A DNA stretch of 64,000 nt from Ignavibacteriota bacterium (GTDB lineage Bacteria; Bacteroidota; Ignavibacteria; UBA10030; UBA6906). Position 1 is the stretch's first letter. Every line of letters starts with the position of its first letter. The notes below the pieces were generated by a model that saw only the letters and a list, made by a program, of their open reading frames with translations, ran no database searches and was not told where the DNA came from. The DNA is taken from contig JADJHP010000001.1 of NCBI GenBank assembly GCA_016707525.1, forward strand, positions 62,001 through 126,000, read 5' to 3'. Below, one piece after another: positions 35,727 to 42,829 of the stretch. The position numbers and the translations under genes are program-made.

Positions 35727-37022
35727 TTGCGCGAGCTATCAAGCACGGAATGGCTTCGGGAGTTTCAGAAGAAGTTGCATGCAAAGGCGAAAGCCGAGCC
35801 GAAGTTCCGGTTCTACAGTCTGTACGATAAGACCTATCGTACGGATGTGTTGGAAGAGGCCTATCGCAAAGCCAAAGCCAACGGTGGAGCAGGCGGGGTG
35901 GATGGAGAGACCTTTGATGATGTAGAGAAGAAGGGTGTCGCTGTCTATCTGGCCGAACTTCAGCTTGAGATGAAGGAACGGCGCTATGAGCCGAAACCAG
36001 TACGACGTGTCTATATCCCGAAACCGAATGGCAAGGAGCGTCCGCTCGGCATACCGACCATCCGGGACCGGATTGTGCAGACGGCTTTTCTGATGATACT
36101 GGAACCGATCTTCGAGGCGGATTTTGCCGACTCAAGCTACGGGTTCCGGCCGGAGAAGAGTGCACATGATGCGGTGCGGGAGATATACAAGTACCTGAAC
36201 TGGGGATGCACCGAAGTGTACGATGTCGATCTGGAGCAGTACTTTGACACGGTCGACCACGGCAAGCTCATGAAGCTCGTTGCATGGCGCATCAGCGACG
36301 CGCAGATACTTCATGTGATCAAGCAATGGTTGAGTTGTGGCTACGTCGAAGACGACCAGCACCGGCAGACGACACAAGGCACACCACAGGGCGGGGTCAT
36401 CAGTCCGCTACTAGCGAACATCTATCTGAATCCGGTCGATCAAGCGTTCAAGAGGGAGAGGCTTGGCAATATCAGTAAAGGGTCCATCCATCTTGTCCGG
36501 TATGCTGATGACATGGTGATCCTGGCACAGAAGAATCTGGAGAAGGGCATAACCCTGCTGCACCATTATCTGGCACGGTTGGGGTTGCGTCTGAACAACG
36601 AGAAGACACGCCGCCTGCGGTTGGACATTGGCAATAGCGTGGACTTCCTCGGCTTCCGGTTCCACAATGTCAGGAGCAGAAAGAACGGCTCACGGCTGAT
36701 GCTGGTCTATCCGAGTGCGCGGAGCCAAACCAAGTTCCGCGCCACCGTACGGAAATATGTCCATCACTCCATACCGCTGCGGGTGAAGGATCAGGTGCAA
36801 AACCTGAACCGGTTCCTGCGCGGATGGATGGGTTACTTCCGGCTCGGGCATGGCTCGGCAGTGTTCCGCAAGCTGGCGCATTTTGTCAGTCTTCGCGTCC
36901 GGCATACCATCTGGCGACGTCGAGGCAGACGTGGGTACGGGTTCGGTACACTGACCTCGGAACATCTCTATGGTCAGCTCGGCCTGTTCTATGACTACCA
37001 TGTCGCTCCGCTTTCACCATAG
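35727..37022 (+). CDS. ltrA: Group II intron reverse transcriptase/maturase
   Basis: 431 residues, TTG start at 35727 preceded by AAGGAG. Reverse transcriptase motifs in order: KPNGKERPLGIPTIRDRIVQ (RT2), SSYGFRPEKSAHDA (RT2a), VYDVDLEQYFDTVDH (RT3), QGTPQGGVISPLLANIYL (RT4), VRYADDMVIL (RT5 with catalytic YADD), GLRLNNEKTR and VDFLGFRF (RT6/7). A group II maturase X domain follows (LNRFLRGWMGYFRLG). There is no C-terminal HNH endonuclease domain, so retrohoming would be En-independent. The protein binds and splices its own intron RNA and makes cDNA. Intact and possibly active. Confidence 0.95.
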   Translation: MRELSSTEWLREFQKKLHAKAKAEPKFRFYSLYDKTYRTDVLEEAYRKAKANGGAGGVDGETFDDVEKKGVAVYLAELQLEMKERRYEPKPVRRVYIPKPNGKERPLGIPTIRDRIVQTAFLMILEPIFEADFADSSYGFRPEKSAHDAVREIYKYLNWGCTEVYDVDLEQYFDTVDHGKLMKLVAWRISDAQILHVIKQWLSCGYVEDDQHRQTTQGTPQGGVISPLLANIYLNPVDQAFKRERLGNISKGSIHLVRYADDMVILAQKNLEKGITLLHHYLARLGLRLNNEKTRRLRLDIGNSVDFLGFRFHNVRSRKNGSRLMLVYPSARSQTKFRATVRKYVHHSIPLRVKDQVQNLNRFLRGWMGYFRLGHGSAVFRKLAHFVSLRVRHTIWRRRGRRGYGFGTLTSEHLYGQLGLFYDYHVAPLSP

Positions 37023-37040
37023 TATGTTGCGACTTCAGGA

Positions 37041-37074
37041 GAGCCGTATGAGGGAAAACCTCACGTACGGTTCG
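37041..37074 (+). ncRNA. Group II intron domain V
   Basis: 34-base hairpin GAGCCGTATGAGG / GAAA / CCTCACGTACGGTTC in outline, with the AGC-type catalytic triad region near the base. This is the most conserved catalytic element of group II introns and follows the maturase stop by 19 bases. Confidence 0.92.
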
Positions 37075-37465
37075 ACGAGGGTTCAAAAGGCAATAGAGTG
37101 ATGGTCTGCTTGAGCGGGACACTCGCCCGAAAGGAGAGATCCGGTCTGGGCTCACAGGACCTGCACACCACTACACTTCTGTCCTACTCTACGACGATGT
37201 GGGCATGCTGAAGAGCGCGAGGGGCTCGGCATGTTCTCCGGGCCCTTTCAAAATAGAAAAGCCCGACATCGGGGGGATGCCGGGTCCGACCGGGGGAGCG
37301 GAGTGCGAACGGTCATGGACGAGTTCAATAGTGATAACCCGCCATCAGGCCCGGCAACCTCGAATCAAGGAATGACCATCCTCAAGGAGATGAACGAGCT
37401 TGACCAATCCCACGACACGTTTATGGATTCGTTGAAAGGCGACTCCAAGAGCCCAGTTTTTTCCC

Positions 37466-37494
37466 TTGACTTTTTGAATGTTCCACTGTAGCTT
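37466..37494 (+). promoter_or_regulatory. Predicted promoter upstream of the outer-membrane barrel gene
   Basis: TTGACT at 37466-37471, 17-base spacer, TAGCTT at 37489-37494, about 340 bases upstream of the ATG at 37835. Between them I see no gene. It argues against the 86-codon frame that ends at 37491 being real. Confidence 0.5.
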
Positions 37495-37834
37495 GATTAT
37501 GAACCGTATGGGGGATGTATGAGTTTCGCCGCAGCACATAGCTCGCCTCTTTCGATCTGCTCGCTGTCGTTCACACCTTCGCAGGAAAATCCGATATCGC
37601 CAAGATTCTAATGATTGCTCAATAGGACTCTGATAGTATTCGTCGTCCTTGGGCAATTATTGGTATTGTTTCTCAGCTTGCAGTCGATGCTCATCCATCA
37701 TCTTGATGGAAGGAATTGACCATGGGAAGACTTGATACCGCCGGTCGGTGCTCGATCTGGCAGTCCATAGATATCATTGGTATCATCGGGGAAGCCCTGA
37801 TGATATCGCAAAACATGCGTATCGAGGAACCAAA

Positions 37835-38470
37835 ATGCGATTACTCACTTGCGTTCTCGTGCTGGCGTGCATCCCGATGTTTCATGCCGATGCCCAGATA
37901 TCCATAGCTTGCCAGGGTGGATTGAACTTCGCCAATCTCTCAGATCCCGGAAATCTAGCCCCAACGGCGGTGTGGAGTACACAACTAGGATTCGTGGGGC
38001 TTGTGTCGGCGAATTTTCCGATCGGGGCGGGATTCTCGGTGAGCCCTGGCTTCCGGTTCGTGCAGAAGGGAACGAGGTCCGATTGGTTTCTTTCACCCTA
38101 CGGAACGTTTGCGATCAACATGTATCACAGCTACATCGAATTGCCCGTGTATGTGAAGTACGCGCTGATCGACAGCCGTGTTCGACTGTCGCTGCTGATG
38201 GGACCGTCTCTCGGCCACCTGGTCTCCTCGCGCGCGAAGGGGACGATTACATCCGAAGGAAATGTCTCGTTTGACGTAACGGAAGACTACAGATCCTACG
38301 ATTGCTCCATCGATGCGGGTCTCGAGTGTGAGACTCCGATCAGTGAAACCTTCTCCATCGTGGGTAGTGCGGCCTACTCGCTCGGGCTTGTGAAGATCTA
38401 CAAAATGGGGGGCAATGAACGAACGAGAGATATTCGGGTGATGGTTGGAATTGGGTATTCTTTCATTTGA
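37835..38470 (+). CDS. Small outer-membrane beta-barrel protein (PorT-like)
   Basis: 211 residues from the ATG at 37835, which has a GAGGAAC site and a signal peptide (LLTCVLVLACIPMFHADAQ). The mature protein alternates polar and hydrophobic residues in strands ending with aromatic residues (SIACQGGLNFANLSD, GFSVSPGFRFVQKG, YIELPVYVKYALID, VRLSLLMGPSLGHLV, VMVGIGYSFI) and ends in Phe-Ile, as in eight-stranded barrels of the outer-membrane-beta-barrel (PorT) family common in the FCB group. It may be a structural porin or a T9SS-related barrel; the family does not allow a specific call. Confidence 0.8.
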   Translation: MRLLTCVLVLACIPMFHADAQISIACQGGLNFANLSDPGNLAPTAVWSTQLGFVGLVSANFPIGAGFSVSPGFRFVQKGTRSDWFLSPYGTFAINMYHSYIELPVYVKYALIDSRVRLSLLMGPSLGHLVSSRAKGTITSEGNVSFDVTEDYRSYDCSIDAGLECETPISETFSIVGSAAYSLGLVKIYKMGGNERTRDIRVMVGIGYSFI

Positions 38471-38629
38471 AGCGGCTCAACAGACAGTAGGAATGTCTCA
38501 GTCTTCGACGAACGTGGGGTGTGAAGTCAATCATGAGCATAGAACAATGAGGTAACGACTAGGACCTCACAATGTAACGGATCACGATGGACCCAGATCA
38601 TCATTATTCTAATAACTGCGGAGAACGTC

Positions 38630-39066
38630 ATGAAACAACGCACAGCGGCATTCCTCGTACTGATCATCCTGGTGGCAAACCTGTGTCACGCTCAAGGCTT
38701 GGGGACACCACGAAGAACGAGGACATCTCCAAGATAATTGACCACATCGGAATGATGATGCAAGGGGTTGAGTTTGTGCGGGTCAAGCAATACGTGTCCC
38801 CGGAGGCAAACCTGGTCAGCGGCCAGAACGTGATGCGTCTACAGGATATCCTGATAGGGAAGGACCGGGAAGCGGTGCTCCATGAGAATTCCTCTCGGCA
38901 GGGGGTACAAGTTATTGCTCGGAGTAACAAGAATGAAGATGCCATCTATGTGGTGTTGAAGACGGTCAACGCTCAGAAAACGGAACCACATTATCACTCG
39001 CTTGTTCTCTACAAGGAGCCTGGGACCGGCTGGCAAATCTTTCTGTGGCATGTGGGCATGCAATGA
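38630..39066 (+). pseudogene. Small secreted protein with one-base frameshift
   Basis: The ATG at 38630 opens a perfect signal peptide (MKQRTAAFLVLIILVANLC, cleavage near HAQ-GLG). Two dozen codons later the frame would fail, but the next frame continues sensibly as DTTKNEDISKIIDHIG and runs to 39066 with YVVLKTVNAQ and LVLYKEPGTGWQIFLWHVGM. A missing G in the GGGG run at 38701-38704 explains it. The 145-residue protein looks like a small periplasmic domain of unknown function, similar in feel to DUF4878-like lipocalin/NTF2-type proteins; that is only an impression. It is followed at once by an orphan T9SS tail. Confidence 0.6.
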
Positions 39067-39077
39067 CGGAGAGTAGT

Positions 39078-39325
39078 ATCCAACGACTGCGATCCGCTAG
39101 GGGCTTCCGAATCGATCGTACGTTACCCTGACGGTATTCAACACCCTTGGGCAGAAGCTATCAGTTCTCCAGCACGGCGAACAGGGAGCAGGTTACCACG
39201 AGGTCCGGTTCGACGGCGCGAGCTTCCCGAGCGGGGTGTACTCCTACCGGATGCAGGCTGGGAGTTGCGTGGAAACGAAGAAGCTTTTGCTCATCCGACG
39301 GTGGGGGGAGGCCACAAAACAGTAG
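39078..39325 (+). pseudogene. Orphan T9SS sorting-domain fragment
   Basis: About 80 codons that encode only the end of a T9SS cargo protein: PTTAIR, a TAG in place of the expected Tyr, GLPNRS, YVTLTVFNTLGQKLSVLQ, GAGYHEVRFDGASFPSGVYSYR, ETKKLLLIR. The passenger domain and the NPFNPS start of the domain are gone. It is closest to the tails of the cargo genes at 33092 and 41252. A copy of the 3' repeat module follows directly, so gene end and module were kept together. Confidence 0.75.
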
Positions 39326-39437
39326 AGCCCGGAAATGCTTCCGGGCTCCAAATTATCCATGATCCATGGATAAGGGATAACTGATAATTCAAAAGCCCGC
39401 CGGAGGCGGGCTTTTGTGGCGGGGTGGACGGGGGACT
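39299..39437 (+). repeat. 3' repeat module, copy 1 (two hairpins plus tRNA-Asp 3'-end-like sequence)
   Basis: Order: GGTGGGGGGAGG, ACAGTAG, hairpin GAGCCCGG/CCGGGCTC (39325-39348), the palindrome-rich AATTATCCATGATCCATGG segment, ACTGATAATTC, hairpin AAAAGCCCGCC/GGCGGGCTTTT (39391-39415), then TGGCGGGGTGGACGGG. The last string matches the complement of the tRNA-Asp 3' end at 44474 with one mismatch. Copies 2 and 3 are at 42499 and 44337. Confidence 0.85.
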
Positions 39438-39512
39438 GGCAGAACACTGAGGGTCCTGGAGATTGCTCATCCAAGGCAGAAATGAGGAATTTCTGTTGAC
39501 CAGTCGGGCTCC

Positions 39513-39541
39513 TTGACATTCTCCTATGTTTGAATTAGTAT
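39513..39541 (+). promoter_or_regulatory. Predicted promoter of the PQQ-propeller lipoprotein gene
   Basis: TTGACA 39513-39518, 17-base spacer, TAGTAT 39536-39541. About 200 bases of leader precede the ATG at 39741, including a hairpin GCCGAT...ATCGGC near 39574. The words before it (GGCTCCTTGACATTC) parallel those at the cargo gene B promoter (GGCTACTTGACATTC). Confidence 0.6.
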
Positions 39542-39740
39542 TCCCTTACCTGTTCATTCTCTCACACTGCTTGCCGATATCTGCGATCGGAGATCGGCTG
39601 CAAGCGCCTTATGAGATCGATTGCCCCCCCCTAGATTGTAGCATTCCCTCTCACACTTCAGCCGCTTTCTCAGGAGACTCCGACCCGTGAATAGTGCAGG
39701 CGATGGTCTATGATTGCGCGCGTTTCCCGTGGGGTACTCC

Positions 39741-40988
39741 ATGAAACCCATCATAGTCGTATTCCTTCTCTTCTGTCTCCTTCTCTCGTGTGTTCGTTGC
39801 ACAGCGCCGGTCGAAGGATTGAGCTCCCTTCCATCGACCAAGACTCAAGTTCAGATCGCCTGGCCGGGTCTAGCAGACTCCCCGTGGCCGACATTTCTTC
39901 ATGATCCCCAGCACACAGGGAGAAGTCAATATCGGGGTCCTCAATTTGGAATTGTCGAGTGGACCTTCGAAACGAACAATTACATCTACTCTTCCCCCGT
40001 GATCGGGCCGGATGGTTCAGTCTATTTTCAGTGTCATGATCAGTACATGTACGCCATTACCAGTGCTGGTGGGTTGAAATGGAAGTTCGATTTGGGAGGT
40101 GCTTCAAATTCCTTGACCACAATTGGGTCCGACGGAACCGTTTATGCCACCCCCACATTAGGGGGAATTTTCCGGGCATTTGATGAAAGCGGAGCCATCA
40201 AATGGTCCTTCTCTACAGGTGGCAATGCTCAATTCAGCACACCCGTTCCTTCGCGGGACGGGGATGTAGTGTATTTTTCATCGAGTGATTCAACGGGCAC
40301 GACACACTTGTATGCTCTGACAAAGTCCGGCTCACTGAAGTGGAAGTATGCACCATCGGTTCGGCGCCTTACGTCCAATTCAATTGCACTTTCACCCGAT
40401 GGACGCACGATCTACTGCCCGGGCGGAGGTTATGCAGGTGCAAGTCTCTACGCAGTGGACACAGCGGGAAGCGAACGGTGGCGCCTGGATGCTCCTGCGG
40501 TCGGGAATTCGACGATAACTGAACCAGCCGTCGATAACGAAGGGAATATCTATTTTGCTTGTGACCAGACACTCTACTCGGTCGACCCTGCGGGTACCGT
40601 GCGCTGGCAGATAGATGACCTCAGTTTAGTCCGGCATGATGGTGGACCGGTGATTGGCGTGGACGGATCCATCTATATCGCCGGGACATCGATTTATTCA
40701 ATCGACTATTCGGGCCATGTGAAGTGGAGCAGGTATATTCTAATCACCGATTGCATCCCGGCGATCGACAATGAAGGAACCATCTATCTGGGCACTTCTC
40801 GAGCGGGTCCGGATTCCTCTAATTTCTACGCGTTCAAACCGGATGGCTCGCTCAAGTTTTCAATGGTCCTACGGAGTGCTTCGGGAGGAATTGTCGATAT
40901 AACATCTCGGCCGGCAATCAGCTCCGACGGGGCAATTTTCGTTGGCTGTGACTATCCTCAAGGGCGCCGATTATTCAAAATTCGATAG
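39741..40988 (+). CDS. PQQ-type beta-propeller lipoprotein
   Basis: 415 residues from the ATG at 39741; the N-terminus is a lipoprotein signal (MKPIIVVFLLFCLLLSC). After a linker comes PWPTFLHDPQHTGRS, the opening motif of PQQ-like (BamB/quinoprotein-type) propellers, and then seven or so blades of the type SSPVIGPDGSVYFQC..YMYAITSAGGLKWKF, TTIGSDGTVYATP, PAVDNEGNIYFAC..LYSVDPAGTVRWQI, PVIGVDGSIYIAG, PAIDNEGTIYLGT. No T9SS tail. Probably a cell-envelope scaffold; no dehydrogenase domain is present. Confidence 0.88.
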   Translation: MKPIIVVFLLFCLLLSCVRCTAPVEGLSSLPSTKTQVQIAWPGLADSPWPTFLHDPQHTGRSQYRGPQFGIVEWTFETNNYIYSSPVIGPDGSVYFQCHDQYMYAITSAGGLKWKFDLGGASNSLTTIGSDGTVYATPTLGGIFRAFDESGAIKWSFSTGGNAQFSTPVPSRDGDVVYFSSSDSTGTTHLYALTKSGSLKWKYAPSVRRLTSNSIALSPDGRTIYCPGGGYAGASLYAVDTAGSERWRLDAPAVGNSTITEPAVDNEGNIYFACDQTLYSVDPAGTVRWQIDDLSLVRHDGGPVIGVDGSIYIAGTSIYSIDYSGHVKWSRYILITDCIPAIDNEGTIYLGTSRAGPDSSNFYAFKPDGSLKFSMVLRSASGGIVDITSRPAISSDGAIFVGCDYPQGRRLFKIR

Positions 40989-41251
40989 CGTTGGGAATTG
41001 AAGAACATTGGGGGGTTCAAATGAATCAGACCCACATATTGACTCAGGTGCTGGCATTTCCGATTCTCATATGACCACACTACCAGTTCTCAACCGATCC
41101 GGTCTCCGTAGTGTTGCAGCACGTGGGCTGTCGGCCCGGCTTTGCGTGTGCCCCTTCGCTGACCCTTTGGACATCGGCGAGCTCAATGTTATTGTCGATG
41201 GAAATGACGCCGGGAACGCGGAAACCTGACGAGGATTCTGGAGGATGGAAT

Positions 41252-42499
41252 ATGAAGACGTGCGGCATATTTGCGATCTTGGTCTGGCTGCTTGTGTGCG
41301 GTTGTCCATCGCACCTCAATTGCCAGACATGTGAGATCCAGAGCATCGCGGACAGCGTCAACCTCGACTCTTTGCGGGTCCACGTCCGCTGCCTGGCCGA
41401 TGATACCACTTTCAGCCTCGGGGACGAAAGCTACCGGATCGCGGGGCGTTACGATTCGACGGGACGGAAAGTGGCGCGGCTGTATCTGAAGACGAAGCTC
41501 GACGCCTACGGCCTCGTAACCCGGCTGGATACATTTGGGGTCGCAACCAACTATTCGATCGCGGATGTGAATGTTCTCGCGGAACAGCCTGGAACGCTCG
41601 AGCCGGACGTTAAGGTGATCATTGGGGCTCACTATGATGCCCTCGTTGGGGGGCAGACGATTGCTCCGGGGGCCGACGGAAATGCATCGGGCGTTGCTAC
41701 GGTATTAGAAGTGGCGCGGGTCATGAGTCATTACTCGACCCGCCACACCATCGTCTATGCGCTTTGGGATGCTTGTGAGAGAGGCAGACTCGGGAGCACC
41801 AGCTACGCAACGAAGGCTCGGGCGCGAGGAGACAGCATTCGTGCGGTCCTCAATGTTATCATGACTGGTTGGGACAGTGTGCAGACATCGAGGGGCGAGA
41901 TCTGGGTTCGGGCATTCGCGCAGTCTCAAGGACTCGGCGATTCGCTGCTCGCCCTCTCTCGGGACGTGAATACAGGCATCACGATGAGCGTTTTCAATCC
42001 AGTGCTGGTGGGGAGCGATCACGTCTCGTTCTGGCAACAAGGGTACAACGCCGTATCCATTACAGGCAAGTATATGGAAGGCAATCGCAGTCCTTACGTA
42101 GGTACTGTGAATGACAGGGTTGCACATATGAATTTTCAATCGTTCCTTGGCCGTGCGCGCTTCTCGGCTGCGGCGACCGCCTATCTTGCTGGCGGGGGGC
42201 AGGTCATGGCAGCGGTCCCTTTGCATGCCATGCCCACTTCTGCCTCATTGTCCCAGAATTACCCAAACCCTTTCAATCCATCGTCATGGATCCGGTACGC
42301 AATTCCTACGACGTCGCAAGTCTCTTTGGCGATATTCAACACCTTGGGGCAGGAGGTTGCGGTGCTTGTCCGGGGAGTCCAGGACGCCGGGTACCACGAT
42401 GTGAAGTTCGACGCAATGAACCTTCCGAGTGGGGTGTACTTCTATCGTCTGGAAGCTGGTAGTTACACGGAAACGAAGAAGCTGATCCTAATACGTTGA
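41252..42499 (+). CDS. Secreted M28-like protein with degenerate metal site and T9SS sorting domain
   Basis: 415 residues from the ATG at 41252, with GGAGG upstream and a signal peptide (CGIFAILVWLLVCGC). The fold is M28: IIGAHYDALVGG (His 127), GADGNASGVATV, ALWDACERGRLGSTSY, VLNVIMTGWDS, SDHVSFWQQGYNAVSI. Compared with the family pattern, the bridging Asp (GANDNASG) is Gly, the catalytic Glu of GEE-GL-GS is Cys, and the NLDM Asp is Ile. Only the first His, the second Glu and the last His are kept. It is therefore likely an inactive, perhaps binding, homologue. It ends with a T9SS domain (NYPNPFNPSSWI to TETKKLILIR). Repeat module copy 2 follows at once. Confidence 0.85.
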   Translation: MKTCGIFAILVWLLVCGCPSHLNCQTCEIQSIADSVNLDSLRVHVRCLADDTTFSLGDESYRIAGRYDSTGRKVARLYLKTKLDAYGLVTRLDTFGVATNYSIADVNVLAEQPGTLEPDVKVIIGAHYDALVGGQTIAPGADGNASGVATVLEVARVMSHYSTRHTIVYALWDACERGRLGSTSYATKARARGDSIRAVLNVIMTGWDSVQTSRGEIWVRAFAQSQGLGDSLLALSRDVNTGITMSVFNPVLVGSDHVSFWQQGYNAVSITGKYMEGNRSPYVGTVNDRVAHMNFQSFLGRARFSAAATAYLAGGGQVMAAVPLHAMPTSASLSQNYPNPFNPSSWIRYAIPTTSQVSLAIFNTLGQEVAVLVRGVQDAGYHDVKFDAMNLPSGVYFYRLEAGSYTETKKLILIR

Positions 42500-42640
42500 C
42501 GGTCGGGGGGGGGGAGAGCCACAGAAAACAGTAGAGCCCGGAAATCCTTCCGGGCTCCTTAATTATCCATGATCCATGGAAAATGGATAAGTGATAATTC
42601 AAAAGCCGCCGACGGGCTTTTGTAACGGGAGGTAGACGGG
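42499..42640 (+). repeat. 3' repeat module, copy 2
   Basis: Same order as copy 1: a run of ten G (42505-42514), GAGAGCCACAG, hairpin GAGCCCGG/CCGGGCTC (42534-42557), AATTATCCATGATCCATGG, a second, shortened hairpin (42601-42621), then a more diverged tRNA-Asp 3'-end-like string (AACGGGAGGTAGACGGG). Acts as terminator region for the M28-like gene. Confidence 0.82.
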
Positions 42641-42698
42641 GGTCACATAGAACACCCATGATGCTTGAATTCGCCGTTTTGGGGCGAATTTCGGCTAC

Positions 42699-42727
42699 TT
42701 GACATTCCCAGAGCCCCGGTGTATATT
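42699..42727 (+). promoter_or_regulatory. Sigma-70-type promoter of T9SS cargo gene B
   Basis: TTGACA 42699-42704, 17-base spacer, TATATT 42722-42727; start of transcription expected near 42734. An 8-bp hairpin (AATTCGCC/GGCGAATT) lies just upstream at about 42668-42690. Confidence 0.78.
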
Positions 42728-42735
42728 CGATCAGT

Positions 42736-42806
42736 ACTATCGGGGGGAACGATGGACTTGAATATGCCTCTTATCCGGATTCTGTGGATGGGAGGCATTT
42801 TTGTTT
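42736..42806 (+). ncRNA. Conserved two-hairpin 5' leader element, copy B
   Basis: Counterpart of 31626-31695. Hairpin 1 CTATCG, loop of seven (GGGGGAA), CGATGG. Hairpin 2 GCCTCTTATCC (42766-42776), loop of nine, GGATGGGAGGC (42786-42796), followed here by ATTTTTGTTTTTG. The A-to-G difference between the copies in the left arm keeps pairing (A-U against G-U). In this copy hairpin 2 plus the T-rich run could act as a terminator, in copy A it lacks the T-run. Confidence 0.6.
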
Positions 42807-42829
42807 TTGAATGGGCCTGGAATTCGCGT

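Larger units (their letters stand above)
35208..37192 (+). mobile_element. Group II intron (borders approximate)
   Basis: A 500-base structured, gene-free 5' part (35208-35726, rich in GAAA tetraloops and short stems), an internal maturase gene, then a canonical domain V at 37041-37074 and a domain VI-like segment ending in CCTACTCTAC at 37183-37192. The 5' border is placed at a GTGAG near 35208 but is uncertain. The intron sits in intergenic DNA after a T9SS gene, so it interrupts no visible gene. Confidence 0.82.

Noticed and set aside
37231..37491. 86-codon open frame after the group II intron
   Set aside because: No ribosome site, low-complexity composition, and its end overlaps a good promoter for the downstream barrel gene.
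41008..41229. 73-codon frame upstream of the M28-like gene
   Set aside because: No signal, no start site, and it overlaps the leader of the gene at 41252 in another frame.
42736..42806. Leader element as a cyclic-di-GMP (GEMM) or fluoride riboswitch
   Set aside because: The conserved GEMM tetraloop/receptor pair and the fluoride GGNGATGG head are not present; only superficial GCCTC/GGAG similarity.
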